A stretch of 64,000 nucleotides of DNA from Silvimonas terrae (GTDB lineage: Bacteria > Pseudomonadota > Gammaproteobacteria > Burkholderiales > Chitinibacteraceae). The translations under genes and the position numbers were made by a program. The DNA lies in assembly GCF_014202765.1 (NCBI RefSeq), contig NZ_JACHHN010000004.1, positions 395,097 through 459,096 of the forward strand. The letters run 5' to 3'. The notes beneath the pieces were generated by a model that did not search any database, was not told the origin of the DNA, and worked only from the letters and a program-made list of their open reading frames with translations. Positions 1-8,749 of the stretch are shown one piece after another; position 1 is the first letter of the stretch, and each line of letters starts with the position of its first letter.

Positions 1-636
1 TCCGGTTACGAGTTTGGCGCCCGCTTTGGCACCGACCAATTGGGCGGCACGGCCACGGTGTACGACAACCGGTATCGCAACTTTATTGAGCAAGTCACGC
101 TGCAACAGGGTGACGCGGGCTGGGTGGCGGGTTACCCGGCAGGGGTGTTCCAGAACATCAACATTGATCGCGCGCGGATTTACGGCGCAGAAGCCAGCGG
201 CCACTGGCAGTTCTTGCCCAACTGGCACAGCAATGCCTCGCTGGCCTACGCCGTGGGTGTAAACGAAACCGAACATACCTGGCTGGACTCTGTCGCTCCG
301 CTCAAGGCTGTGTTCAACGTCGGCTATGCGGTCAGCCAGTGGGGTGTGGATGGCTCGCTGACCGCCGCCAGCGCCAAGCGTCATGTTTCCAGCAATACCT
401 TGTTTGAGGCTCCCGGTTACGGCGTGGTCGATTTCTCTGGCTGGTACAAGCCGGTGAAAGACCTGCGCCTGTCTGCCGGCGTATTCAACCTGTTTGATCA
501 CAAGTACTGGAACAGCCAGGACCGCCAATCCAGCAACGGCGGCCCAGGCACCTTGCTGCAGGCAGACAACGTCGCCATCGACCGCTACACGCAGCCTGGC
601 CGTAGTTTCCGCGTCGCTGCCAGCTATCTGTTCTAA
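1..636 (+). CDS. TonB-dependent outer-membrane receptor, C-terminal part
   Basis: The frame is open from the first base of the window, so only the last 211 codons are present. The protein has alternating beta-strand character, a late NLFDHKYWN block and a C-terminus RVAASYLF ending in Phe, as in TonB-dependent receptor barrels. It would take up a ligand across the outer membrane using TonB energy. The hmuSTUV genes directly downstream make hemin the likely substrate; this is inferred from context because the plug and ligand-binding loops lie outside the window. A hairpin terminator follows the stop. Confidence 0.9.
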   Translation, partial: SGYEFGARFGTDQLGGTATVYDNRYRNFIEQVTLQQGDAGWVAGYPAGVFQNINIDRARIYGAEASGHWQFLPNWHSNASLAYAVGVNETEHTWLDSVAPLKAVFNVGYAVSQWGVDGSLTAASAKRHVSSNTLFEAPGYGVVDFSGWYKPVKDLRLSAGVFNLFDHKYWNSQDRQSSNGGPGTLLQADNVAIDRYTQPGRSFRVAASYLF

Positions 637-695
637 GGCCAGCAGACCCGTTTTAACCACGCAGCAGTTGCGAGTATCGCACTGCTTTTTCTCCG

Positions 696-735
696 GCCTG
701 ACCACGCTTGTTCTGGGTGGTCAGGCGGTTTTTTT
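696..735 (+). terminator. Intrinsic terminator or attenuator between receptor and hmuS
   Basis: A perfect 10-bp stem (696-705 with 717-726, GCCTGACCAC and its complement) has an 11-nt loop and is followed by GG and seven T. It sits between the receptor gene and hmuS, so it probably reduces read-through and lets the receptor be expressed above the transport genes. Confidence 0.75.
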
Positions 736-760
736 GCCATTTACCGACCAGAGGTCCGAC

Positions 761-1807
761 ATGAGCCAGGCTCTGTTTTCATCTTTCGCCGCCGATTTGC
801 AACAACGCCACGCAGAACTCGTTGCCGCCGAACCCAAATTACGCATCCGCGACCGCGCCGCCCGCCTTGGCACCACCGAAGCCGCACTGGTTGCCGCAGA
901 CTGTGGGCTGACCTCGCAAGCGCTGTCTGGCACGCCGCAAGAACTGTTTCGCCAGTTGGGTACGCTGGGCGACGTGATGGCCCTGAGCCGCAACGACTGG
1001 TGCGTACATGAGCGCCACGGCCGTTACGAAGACATCCACGCCGATGGCCCGGTGGGCATGGTGCTGGGGCCGGATATTGATCTGCGCATGTTCTTTGCCA
1101 GCTGGCGTTTTGCCTTTGCCGTGACTGAAAGCGGCCGCGACAGCATCCAGTTTTTTGATGCTGAAGGCATCGCCATCCACAAGGTTTACCGCACCGAGGC
1201 CACGGACCACACAGCCTGGCAAACCTTTGTCGCCGCCTTTGCCCTGGCGGACAAAACCGTCCCGCAATTTGCAGCCATCAAGCCCGCCGAAGAAACTGCC
1301 CGTGCCGCTGACCCCGCCGCCCTGCGCGCGGCCTGGCTGGCCCTGGACGACACCCACGCCTTTTTCCCCATGCTGCGCAAATTCAAGGTGTCACGCCTGG
1401 GCGCGCTGCACGCGGCCGGGCCGGACCTGGCGCAGCAGGTGGCGGTGGATGCCGTCCAGACCTTGTTGCAACGGGCAGCGGAAACCGGTCTCTCGATCAT
1501 GTGCTTTGTCGGCAATCGCGGCATGGTGCAAATCCACACCGGCGCCGTGCACAAGCTGGTCAGCACCGGCCCCTGGTTCAACGTACTGGACCCGCGTTTC
1601 AACCTGCATTTGTTGACCACCGCCATCGACAGCACCTGGGTGGTCAACAAGCCCACGCGGGATGGCTGGGTGACATCGCTGGAGGTCTACAACGCGGCTG
1701 GCGATCTGATCGTGCAGTTCTTTGGCGAGCGCAAACCGGGCAAGCCGGAACTGCCGGCCTGGCGTGAATTGCTGGTCACGCTGTGCCAGGAACCGCTGGC
1801 GGCCTGA
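761..1807 (+). CDS. hmuS: Hemin-degrading/hemin-transfer protein HmuS
   Basis: A 348-residue cytoplasmic protein of the HemS/HmuS/ChuX family, which binds imported heme and releases iron or passes heme on. The length matches the family (about 345), and two related halves are visible (an N-terminal LRIRDRAARLGTTEAALVAA segment and a repeat-like second half after residue 190). The open frame extends upstream to 494, but the ATG at 761 is preceded by AGAGG and gives the family N-terminus MSQALFSSFAADLQQRHAEL. It is followed 12 bp later by hmuT. Confidence 0.9.
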   Translation: MSQALFSSFAADLQQRHAELVAAEPKLRIRDRAARLGTTEAALVAADCGLTSQALSGTPQELFRQLGTLGDVMALSRNDWCVHERHGRYEDIHADGPVGMVLGPDIDLRMFFASWRFAFAVTESGRDSIQFFDAEGIAIHKVYRTEATDHTAWQTFVAAFALADKTVPQFAAIKPAEETARAADPAALRAAWLALDDTHAFFPMLRKFKVSRLGALHAAGPDLAQQVAVDAVQTLLQRAAETGLSIMCFVGNRGMVQIHTGAVHKLVSTGPWFNVLDPRFNLHLLTTAIDSTWVVNKPTRDGWVTSLEVYNAAGDLIVQFFGERKPGKPELPAWRELLVTLCQEPLAA

Positions 1808-1819
1808 CGGGAACAGACC

Positions 1820-2650
1820 ATGAAACAACTCTTTTGCGCCTTGTGGCTGGGTCTTGTTGCCACGCTGGCCCACGCGGCCGACACACCCAAACGGGTGGTC
1901 AGCCTGGGTGGGCCGCTGACTGAAATCATCTACGCGCTGGGTGCCGGCGACCGGCTGGTCGGCGCGGATAATTCCAGCCTCTACCCGCCGGCCGCCACCA
2001 AACTGCCGCAGGTGGGGTATTACCGGGCCTTCTCGGTAGAAGGGGTGGCCGCGCTGAACCCGGACCTGATCCTGGCCACGGACCAGGCCGGCCCACCCGC
2101 CGCGCTCAAGCAACTGCAAAGCCTGGGCAAGCGCATCATTGTGCTGCCCGGTGATGCCACGCTGGAGGCGCTGGAACAACGGGTACACGGAGTGGCTACC
2201 GCGCTGGGTCTGAAAGACGATGGCGGCAAGATGGTGGCGCAAATCCGCGCTGACATCGCCCCGCTGCAAGGTAAAGCGGCGGGCCTGAAAACGCTGCTGG
2301 TGATGAACCGCACCGGCAAGCTGGAAGGCGCGGGGACGGACACCACAGCGGACGCCATGCTGAACCTGGCAGGGGCCAAAAACGTGCTGGCCACGCAGAA
2401 AGGCTACAAGCCGCTGTCTGCGGAAGCCGCGCTGGCGCTGGCACCGCAAGCCATTGTCACCACCAGCATGTCGATCACCGCCTCTGGCGGCCTGGATGCC
2501 TTCCTCGCCCTGCCGGGTGTGGCGGGCACGCCGGCCGCCAAAGCGCGCCGCATCGTGGTGATGGATGATTTGCTGCTGCTGGGCTTTGGCCCACGCTTGC
2601 CACAAGCGTTGCGCACGCTGCAGGCCGGCCTGCTGGCCCCGGCATCATGA
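1820..2650 (+). CDS. hmuT: Periplasmic hemin-binding protein HmuT
   Basis: A 276-residue substrate-binding protein of the TroA/BtuF-like helical-backbone class. Residues 1-19 form a signal peptide with an AHA cleavage site. The mature start KRVVSLGGPLTEIIYALG is typical of this family. Tyrosines in the SLYPP and GYYRAFS segments are candidates for heme ligation. It should deliver periplasmic heme to HmuUV. A GGGAA Shine-Dalgarno precedes the ATG. The gene overlaps hmuU by four bases (ATGA), indicating translational coupling. Confidence 0.92.
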   Translation: MKQLFCALWLGLVATLAHAADTPKRVVSLGGPLTEIIYALGAGDRLVGADNSSLYPPAATKLPQVGYYRAFSVEGVAALNPDLILATDQAGPPAALKQLQSLGKRIIVLPGDATLEALEQRVHGVATALGLKDDGGKMVAQIRADIAPLQGKAAGLKTLLVMNRTGKLEGAGTDTTADAMLNLAGAKNVLATQKGYKPLSAEAALALAPQAIVTTSMSITASGGLDAFLALPGVAGTPAAKARRIVVMDDLLLLGFGPRLPQALRTLQAGLLAPAS

Positions 2651-3681
2651 ACCGCGCTGCCGTGCTGACCAACGCCCCGGCCCGCCAGATCACCCTCCAC
2701 CGGGCGGTCTGGGTGTTGCTGGGCCTGCTCGCCGCGCTGGTGTTGCTGATGCTCATCTCCAGCAGCCAGGGCGCGGTGCGCGTCCCGCTGCGGCAAATCC
2801 CGGACCTCTTGCTGGGGGATTTGTTATCTGACCAGGAAACCCTGTGGCGTAACGTACTGATTGAAGTGCGCTTGCCGCGCGTCGTGCTGGCCGTGGTGGC
2901 CGGCGCGGGGCTGACCATCACCGGTACGGTGATGCAGGCGCTATTTCGCAACCCGCTGGCAGAGCCGGGCCTGATCGGCATTTCTTCCGGCGGCGCGCTG
3001 GGCGCGGTGGGGGCGATTGTGCTGGGCGCGCCCACGCTGTTCTGGTTGGCACCCGCCGCGTTTGTCGGCAGCCTGGCCGCCACCGCCGTGTGCTACGCAT
3101 TGGGTCGCCGCCACCCGGGGATGGGGAGTCTATTGCTGGCCGGGGTCGCCATCAATGTGATCTGCGGCAGCCTGATCGGCCTGTTTACTTATATGGCGAC
3201 GGATAGTCAGTTACGCAGCCTGACGTTCTGGAATATGGGCAGCCTGGCCGGTGCCACCTGGCAGCAACTGGCCTGGTTGGCACCGTGGACGCTGATCTTG
3301 TGTTTGTGGCTGTTGCGCGAATGGCGTGGCCTGAACGCGCTGCTGCTGGGCGAGCGCGAAGCGCGGCATCTGGGCTTTGCCATTGAACCCCTGCGCCGCC
3401 GGCTGATTGTACTGGTGGCGCTGATTGTGGGCCCGCTGGTGGCCGCCACCGGCGTGATCGGCTTTGTCGGGCTGGTGGTGCCGCACCTGGTGCGTTTGTC
3501 TTTGGGTGCGGATCACCGCTGGCTGCTGCCCAATACCCTGGTGGCCGGCGCCATTGCACTCTCCCTGGCCGACTGGCTGGCACGGATGGTGGTTATCCCC
3601 GCGGAACTGCCCATTGGCATGGTCACCAGTTTGATCGGCGGCCCGTTCTTTTTGTGGATGCTGACCCGGAGGCTGCGCTGA
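2647..3681 (+). CDS. hmuU: Hemin ABC transporter permease HmuU
   Basis: A 344-residue polytopic inner-membrane protein of the FecCD/BtuC permease family, with about ten hydrophobic segments. Family blocks visible are RLPRVVLAVVAGAGLTITGTV with FRNPLAEPGLIGISSGGALGA, and later GFVGLVVPHLVR, the cytoplasmic coupling region that contacts the ATPase. It forms the channel through which heme delivered by HmuT crosses the inner membrane. The start overlaps the hmuT stop, and the stop overlaps the hmuV start (TGATG). Confidence 0.93.
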   Translation: MNRAAVLTNAPARQITLHRAVWVLLGLLAALVLLMLISSSQGAVRVPLRQIPDLLLGDLLSDQETLWRNVLIEVRLPRVVLAVVAGAGLTITGTVMQALFRNPLAEPGLIGISSGGALGAVGAIVLGAPTLFWLAPAAFVGSLAATAVCYALGRRHPGMGSLLLAGVAINVICGSLIGLFTYMATDSQLRSLTFWNMGSLAGATWQQLAWLAPWTLILCLWLLREWRGLNALLLGEREARHLGFAIEPLRRRLIVLVALIVGPLVAATGVIGFVGLVVPHLVRLSLGADHRWLLPNTLVAGAIALSLADWLARMVVIPAELPIGMVTSLIGGPFFLWMLTRRLR

Positions 3682-4466
3682 TGCTGATTGCCGATCAACT
3701 GGCTTGTGGCCGCCACGGCAAGGCCGTGCTGGACGGGGTCTCGCTGCAACTCAGGCCAGGTGAAGTGCTGGGTGTGCTGGGTGCCAATGGCGCGGGTAAA
3801 TCCACGCTGCTGGCCACCCTGGCCGGAGAACTGCCGCCTGTGGCCGGCACACTGACCCTCAACGGCCAGGCCCTGGCGCAACAGTCCGCACAGACGCAAG
3901 CCCGCTGCCGCGCGGTGCTGCCGCAATCGCCTTCGCTGGCGTTTGAACTGGGTGTGCGGGCGGTGGCGGCGACGGGCGCCTATCCGTTCCCGGAACTCTC
4001 CCCGCGTGAACTGGATGCCTTGCTGGATCACACGCTGCAACTGGCCGATGCCCAGGCGCTCACCCAACGCCGCTACACCGCGCTCTCTGGCGGTGAACAA
4101 CAGCGCGTGCAGTTTGCCCGCGTGCTGACACAGGCGCTGGCGGGCCGCGCCCCCGGCGAATACCGCGCACTGCTGCTGGACGAACCCACCGCCAGCCTGG
4201 ACCCGCGCCACCAGTTGCTGTTGTTGCAAACGGTGGCGCAACTGGCCCACGAACACCAACTGGCCGTGCTGGTCATCCTGCATGACGTCAACCTGGCGGC
4301 CTGGTGGTGTGACCGTTTGCTCTTGCTGGCAGAAGGCAAAGTTACTGCGCTGGGGGCCCCGCCCGAGGTGCTCACCGCAGAACATCTGCACGCCGTATAC
4401 CAGATCGACGCCACCGTACTACCCCACCCGCGCGCACCGACACGGCAATTGGTGTGTTTTGGCTAA
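3681..4466 (+). CDS. hmuV: Hemin ABC transporter ATP-binding protein HmuV
   Basis: A 261-residue ABC ATPase that powers HmuU. It has Walker A GANGAGKST near residues 34-42, the signature LSGGEQQRVQ near 135, Walker B LLLDEPTASLD near 163 and the H-loop LHDVN near 199. The frame is open from 3654, but the ATG at 3681 has a GGAGG Shine-Dalgarno eight bases upstream and overlaps the hmuU stop, so it was chosen. It is the last gene of the heme operon. Confidence 0.93.
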   Translation: MLIADQLACGRHGKAVLDGVSLQLRPGEVLGVLGANGAGKSTLLATLAGELPPVAGTLTLNGQALAQQSAQTQARCRAVLPQSPSLAFELGVRAVAATGAYPFPELSPRELDALLDHTLQLADAQALTQRRYTALSGGEQQRVQFARVLTQALAGRAPGEYRALLLDEPTASLDPRHQLLLLQTVAQLAHEHQLAVLVILHDVNLAAWWCDRLLLLAEGKVTALGAPPEVLTAEHLHAVYQIDATVLPHPRAPTRQLVCFG

Positions 4467-4518
4467 CGGCAGCCGGATATGACAATGCGCTGAGCTACTC
4501 CCGTGTGCTATAGCGGTT

Positions 4519-5895
4519 ATGCATCATCAACCACAGATCCAACCACAGATCAGCACTCGGGCGGGGGCGCGCATGTTCAATACGGCTTTGAAAGAAGAAT
4601 TGGCAGCACTGCGAGAGGAGTTACTCAGCGTCGAGCAAGTGCGGCAAAGCTTGAGTGATGAAATGATTGCGGTATTTCTGGACCCGCAAGGGCGGGTGGA
4701 AACCGTCAATGCCATGTTCCAGACCGAGATGGGCTATCGGGAATCCGAGCTCAAGGGCCGGGCGTTGCTGGAACTGGTGCCAGATGAGTTGCGCGGCACC
4801 GAGTTCTATACCCGGCTGGCCGACGCCCTGACCCGCAAGGAACACTTTAGCGGTGCAGTGCGTTTGCGCCGGGCCAATGGCAATGAAGCCTGGCTGCGCG
4901 TGATCCTGCAGCCCATTTGTAACAGCAAGGGCCAGTTACTGCGCTATTCCATCTATGCCAATGATCTGACGCGCACCATTGAAGCCTCTTGCGAACACGA
5001 AAACCTGATCAAGGCGCTGCAACGCTCTACGGCCGTGATCGAGTTCTCGCTCGATGGCACGGTGCTCACCGCCAACGATCACTTTCTGCGCCCCATGGGC
5101 TACACACTGGCGCAAATCCAGGGCAAGCATCACCGCATTTTTTGCGAGCCGGAAGAATACAACTCGGTGGCCTACAAGAATTTCTGGGAACAACTGCGCC
5201 GTGGTGACTATGTGACCGGCCGCTTCAAGCGGGTGGACTCGCACGGCCAGATCGTGTGGCTGGAAGCCTCTTATAACCCGATCAGCGATGCCCAGGGCAA
5301 GCTCTACAAAGTGGTGAAGTTTGCCACCGTGATCACCGAACAAGTAAACCGGGAACACGCCGTGGCCGAGGCGGCCACCATTGCCTTTGAAACCTCACGC
5401 CAAACCGATGAGGTCTCCAAACGCGGCGCGGGCGTGGTCAAGGAAACGGTAGATGTCATGCGCGATCTGGCCGAACAAATGCGCGACGCCGCCGATCGTA
5501 TTGATGCACTGAACAAGCAATCGCAAGTGATCGGCTCTATCGTCAACAGCATTACCGATATCGCCGCGCAGACCAACCTGCTGGCCTTGAACGCCGCCAT
5601 TGAAGCTGCACGCGCTGGCGAACAGGGGCGTGGCTTTGCGGTGGTGGCCGATGAAGTACGCAAGCTGGCCTCACGCACGACCGAAGCCACGCAAGAGATC
5701 GTCGGGGTGGTGCAAAAAAACCAGGCGCTGGCCGAACATGCGGTCCAGGTGATTGATACCGGCAAACAACAGGCGCAACGCGGACTGCAACTGGCGGGCG
5801 AAGCCGGCGACGTGATCATTGATATCCAGGACGGAGCACAACGCGTGGTCAGCGCCGTCGGGCAGTTCTCCAGCCAGTTGCATACCGCCAGCTAA
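4519..5895 (+). CDS. Soluble PAS-PAS methyl-accepting chemotaxis protein
   Basis: A 458-residue chemoreceptor without hydrophobic segments. Two PAS domains (about residues 40-155 and 160-280) are followed by a shortened signalling domain containing the hairpin-tip motif [20 protein letters not shown] and the [19 protein letters not shown] block. The layout resembles BdlA and Aer-like cytoplasmic receptors that sense redox or metabolic state through PAS-bound cofactors and signal through CheW/CheA. An alternative start is Met19 (4573). A hairpin terminator follows the stop. It is adjacent to the heme operon but has a 52-bp gap and no visible link. Confidence 0.9.
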   Translation: MHHQPQIQPQISTRAGARMFNTALKEELAALREELLSVEQVRQSLSDEMIAVFLDPQGRVETVNAMFQTEMGYRESELKGRALLELVPDELRGTEFYTRLADALTRKEHFSGAVRLRRANGNEAWLRVILQPICNSKGQLLRYSIYANDLTRTIEASCEHENLIKALQRSTAVIEFSLDGTVLTANDHFLRPMGYTLAQIQGKHHRIFCEPEEYNSVAYKNFWEQLRRGDYVTGRFKRVDSHGQIVWLEASYNPISDAQGKLYKVVKFATVITEQVNREHAVAEAATIAFETSRQTDEVSKRGAGVVKETVDVMRDLAEQMRDAADRIDALNKQSQVIGSIVNSITDIAAQTNLLALNAAIEAARAGEQGRGFAVVADEVRKLASRTTEATQEIVGVVQKNQALAEHAVQVIDTGKQQAQRGLQLAGEAGDVIIDIQDGAQRVVSAVGQFSSQLHTAS

Positions 5896-5912
5896 ACCCT
5901 CGCCTTACGGCC

Positions 5913-5940
5913 AACGGCGCTTTCGCGCCGTTTTGTTTTT
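5913..5940 (+). terminator. Intrinsic terminator of the PAS-MCP gene
   Basis: AACGGCGC and GCGCCGTT form an 8-bp stem with a TTTC loop, followed by TTGTTTTT. It lies 18 bp after the chemoreceptor stop. Confidence 0.85.
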
Positions 5941-5949
5941 GCCACAAAG

Positions 5950-6102
5950 TCACCCCTTGCTGCCAGGGTGACCGTGATGTATCGGCAACGGATTTTGTTT
6001 GTGCGGGATATGGTTATGGCGGGCAACGGCAACGGCGTTTTGCCGTAACCGCTGCTGCGCCAATGCCAGCGGATCGGAGAGTGGATGATCATGCGGGTTC
6101 AT
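5950..6102 (-). CDS. Possible 50-residue hypothetical protein
   Basis: A short reverse-strand ORF starting at an ATG preceded by TTGGAG with a nine-base spacer. The product begins MNPHDHPLSDPLALAQQRLR and is rich in His and Pro. No family is recognised and there is no membrane segment. The evidence for translation is only the good ribosome-binding site and a plausible amphipathic stretch. It may be a small protein or chance. The 6103-6216 gap to the DMT gene shows a short GC hairpin near 6147 and nothing else. Confidence 0.35.
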   Translation of the reverse strand: MNPHDHPLSDPLALAQQRLRQNAVAVARHNHIPHKQNPLPIHHGHPGSKG

Positions 6103-6216
6103 GGTGTTTACTCCAACAACACAGGTAAAGCTCACCTTGAGTGTAGACCCGCATGCGCACGCGGGCTGTCAGCCAGGCCGCCCAATACACCACAGACCCC
6201 GCCCACAGCCCGCCCC

Positions 6217-7131
6217 TCAGACCGCTACACCCAATCGGCCAGGCAACGGTTGCCGCCAGAGTTGTGCCAGCAACACCCCGGCCAGCGCCACACCGCCGCC
6301 AATAAGGTGATAGCCATGCAATTGTTCACCAAACCAGCCCACGGCTATGGCCGCCGTCGCCACCGGTAACAGGTTCATGAACATGGCGCAGCGGTTGGGG
6401 CCCAACAGTTTGACGCCCTGCATCCAGAAAAACGGCAACACCACACTGGCCAGCGTACCGGCATAGGCAATCAACGGCAGGCTGGCGCGATTGGGCCATG
6501 CGGCCGCTGCCGGTAAGCGCAAGACCAGCACCAGCATGAACACCATGGCACAAATGGCCTGGATATAAGTGGATTGCCAGGACGGCAAGCCCGTCTGCCA
6601 GCGCCGCAACAGCACGCCATACAGCGCATAAGACGCTGCCGCCAGCAGCATCAACACATCCCCCGTATGAACGCCGCCGGAAATCAGCAAGAACGGGTTA
6701 CCGGCCGAGATCAGATAAACCAGTCCGCCAAACGACATCACCCCGCCGACCAGCATCCCCAGCGTGGGCGCTTCGCCCAGCAGCAAGACGGACAACAGCA
6801 TGGTCAGCAGCGGCGCCAGCGAGGTCATGATGGCCATATTGGTGGCGGTGGTGGTGTGCGCGGCCTGGTAAGACAGGCACTGGAACAGCGCCATCGCCAG
6901 AAAACCCAGAAAGGCCAGCCGTGGTGCGTGGGCCTTGATCAGGCGCCGGTTCCGCCATGCGCCCGGCAACACAAACAGGCTCATCAGCCCCACGGCCAGC
7001 ACCAGCCGCCAGAACGTAATGGCAAACGGGTCAATGGTGTGGGCAGACAAATGGGACACCACCACATTGCCGGCCCACAGCAAGATGGCCAACAGCGGAA
7101 ACAGCATCGGAAAACCAGACATGTCGATCAC
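6217..7131 (-). CDS. DMT-superfamily (EamA) transporter
   Basis: A 304-residue inner-membrane protein with about ten hydrophobic segments arranged as two EamA repeats. The first is residues 5-140, including the WAGNVVVSHL and ITFWRLVLAVGL blocks; the second is about residues 150-290. EamA proteins export amino acids or metabolites, and the substrate cannot be told from sequence. It is transcribed divergently from an AraC-type regulator only about 80 bp away, a common layout for a regulator and its target exporter. Confidence 0.9.
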   Translation of the reverse strand: MIDMSGFPMLFPLLAILLWAGNVVVSHLSAHTIDPFAITFWRLVLAVGLMSLFVLPGAWRNRRLIKAHAPRLAFLGFLAMALFQCLSYQAAHTTTATNMAIMTSLAPLLTMLLSVLLLGEAPTLGMLVGGVMSFGGLVYLISAGNPFLLISGGVHTGDVLMLLAAASYALYGVLLRRWQTGLPSWQSTYIQAICAMVFMLVLVLRLPAAAAWPNRASLPLIAYAGTLASVVLPFFWMQGVKLLGPNRCAMFMNLLPVATAAIAVGWFGEQLHGYHLIGGGVALAGVLLAQLWRQPLPGRLGVAV

Positions 7132-7212
7132 GCCTCAAGTGACTTGGAGCGTTGATCTTGCCGCCAGCATGTACGGCCGTCTCACGCTAAACTGGCAATA
7201 CTTATCGCAAAA

Positions 7213-7998
7213 ATGCCAAACATGATTGCTACGCCCTCTGCTGATGTCCACCTCCGTTTTGAAGACACGCCCATGCCGGTGGCCGTGCTGGCGGCGGATT
7301 ACCCCAACGGCGCCTTCATTGCCGCGCACCGGCACCGACGTGCCCAACTGTTATATGCCACGGAAGGGGTCATGCTGATTGAGGCCGCCAGCGGGCGCTG
7401 GGTGGTGCCACCCACACGCGGCGTCTGGCTGGATGCCGGGCTGGAACACACCGTGCGGATGAGTGGTCACGTGCGCATGCGGACCGTGTTTGTCGAACCC
7501 GGCACCGTGGCACATCTGCCGCAGGGTAGCTGCGTGGTGGAAATCCAGCCCTTGCTGCGGGCGCTGATTCTGGCGGCAGTGGCGATCCCGTTTGATTACG
7601 CGCCCGGCAGCCGGGACGACATGGTCATGCAGCTCTTGCTGGCCGAACTGGCCGCGATCGAGCGTCTGCCCCTGTACCTGCCCTGGCCTGCCAGCGCGCG
7701 CCTGCGCCAATTGTGCGACGCCATCATGGCCGCACCGCAAGAAGAACACATCGTCACCACCTGGGCAGAAACGCTGGGTATGGCCACCCGCACCCTGCAC
7801 CGGGCGTTCCAGCGCGAAACCGGAATGACCCCCGGCCGCTGGCGCCAACATGCGCGTCTGTTACTGGCGCTGGAACGACTGGCCCATGGAGAGAAAATTG
7901 TGACCGTGGCGCTGGATCATGGCTATACCAGCCAGAGTGCGTTTGCCGCGATGTTCAGGCGGCACTTTGGGGTGGCGCCATCGGCGTTTTATGGGTGA
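7213..7998 (+). CDS. AraC-family regulator with cupin sensor domain
   Basis: A 261-residue protein. The N-terminal half is a cupin (AHRHRRAQLLYATEGVM near residue 37; WVVPPTRGVWLDAGLEHTV near 60). The C-terminal half carries two helix-turn-helix motifs (TWAETLGMATRTLHRAFQRE near 180 and VTVALDHGYTSQSAFAAMFR near 230). A second in-frame ATG at 7222 could be the start. This cupin-HTH layout is typical of regulators of adjacent divergent exporters, so the DMT gene at 6217-7131 is the likely target. Confidence 0.9.
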   Translation: MPNMIATPSADVHLRFEDTPMPVAVLAADYPNGAFIAAHRHRRAQLLYATEGVMLIEAASGRWVVPPTRGVWLDAGLEHTVRMSGHVRMRTVFVEPGTVAHLPQGSCVVEIQPLLRALILAAVAIPFDYAPGSRDDMVMQLLLAELAAIERLPLYLPWPASARLRQLCDAIMAAPQEEHIVTTWAETLGMATRTLHRAFQRETGMTPGRWRQHARLLLALERLAHGEKIVTVALDHGYTSQSAFAAMFRRHFGVAPSAFYG

Positions 7999-8031
7999 TC
8001 GGTGCGGCGTTGATGGCTGAAACCGCTGCAC

Positions 8032-8127
8032 GGTGGATTCGGAGCGATAGCGACAATCCACGTCTGCGATGTTTGCAAGCGAGCGTCGTCGTAGCCCGGA
8101 TGAAGCGGCAGCGGGAATCCGGGGTGG
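8032..8127 (+). repeat. Composite intergenic repeat, copy 1
   Basis: A unit starting GGTGGATTCGGAGCGATAGC is joined to a unit starting GTAGCCCGGATGAAGCGGC. It is nearly identical to 8217-8310 in the same orientation. The second half (8091-8127) has an inverted partner at 8166-8202, giving a long stem-loop. This is the common CCGGATGAAG...AATCCGGGG class of REP-like element. Confidence 0.85.
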
Positions 8128-8165
8128 CAACATGTGCGAGGACAAGGTTCTTTGCGACATAGTCA

Positions 8166-8202
8166 CCCCGGATTCCCGGCCGTTGGCCTTCATCCGGGCT
8201 AC
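8166..8202 (-). repeat. Inverted REP-like unit
   Basis: Imperfect reverse complement of 8091-8127 (CCCCGGATTC...CATCCGGGCTAC). The pair encloses about 38 bp and can fold into a large hairpin. Confidence 0.8.
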
Positions 8203-8216
8203 GGGGCTAGCTGTAG

Positions 8217-8310
8217 GGTGGATTCGGAGCGATAGCGGCAAACCACGTTTGTGATGTTTGCAAGTGAACGTCGTAGCCCGGATGAAGCGGCAGCGGGAAT
8301 CCGGGGTGGC
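8217..8310 (+). repeat. Composite intergenic repeat, copy 2
   Basis: Direct copy of 8032-8127, differing at a few positions (for example GCGGCAAACC against GCGACAATCC). A third, partial copy of only the first unit lies at 8341-8371. Confidence 0.85.
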
Positions 8311-8340
8311 TGGCCTGGTTCATATTGCTGTGGAACGTAG

Positions 8341-8371
8341 GGTGGATTCGGAGCGTGAGCGACAATCCACC
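8341..8371 (+). repeat. Composite intergenic repeat, partial copy 3
   Basis: Contains only the GGTGGATTCGGAGCG...GACAATCCAC half of the unit. The GTAGCCCGGATGAAG half is absent. Confidence 0.75.
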
Positions 8372-8442
8372 GTTGATATGTGTGTTAGCGCCTTGTGGCG
8401 CAGGTTTTGAAAGGCATTTGATACCGGCGGTGGCGGGAGCAC

Positions 8443-8488
8443 CCTACTTTCTTTGCGTCGCCACCTCGGCGGCCCCAAAGAAAGTAGG
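8443..8488. repeat. 13-bp inverted repeat of the CTACTTTCTTTG class
   Basis: CCTACTTTCTTTG (8443-8455) is exactly complementary to CAAAGAAAGTAGG (8476-8488) across a 20-bp loop. It is followed by CAAAGAAAGGCGACCCC. From memory, this AAAGAAAGTAGG...GGCGACCCC block recurs in intergenic DNA of many beta- and gammaproteobacteria. Its role is unknown. Confidence 0.7.
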
Positions 8489-8698
8489 CAAAGAAAGGCG
8501 ACCCCAGCCGGGCGGCCCTCCGGGCTGCCCTCTGTCGGTCGGGAGCCTAAGGTCTCCCTCCCTTCTTCGGTGCTTGGCTTTGACGGGGGAGGAAAGTCAA
8601 AAGCAACTGCAACTGCAAATTCAAAGACAACGGCAACGGCAACGGCAACGGCAAGATCAAAGACAACCGCAACTCCAACTGCGACATCTGCCCAACAT

Positions 8699-8731
8699 AA
8701 AAAAACGGCGCCACACCAGGCGCCGTTTTTC
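8699..8731. terminator. Bidirectional intrinsic terminator
   Basis: CGGCGCC and GGCGCCG form the stem, flanked by an A-run on the left and a T-run on the right. It works in both directions and ends the reverse-strand binding-protein gene at 8750. Confidence 0.85.
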
Positions 8732-8749
8732 TCATGCCATCAACCCCAA

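Larger units (their letters stand above)
7999..8749. other. Gene-free intergenic block of repeats
   Basis: No credible gene was seen in these 750 bp. The block holds a 94-bp direct repeat, REP-like inverted units, a 13-bp inverted repeat element and an AACGGC hexanucleotide run at 8628-8652, each listed separately. Open frames here and into the next gene are antisense shadows. Confidence 0.7.

Noticed and set aside
1391-2605. 404-codon reverse open frame opposite hmuS and hmuT
   Set aside because: GC-rich shadow frame, composed of Gln/Arg/Gly with no motif. The forward genes are unmistakable.
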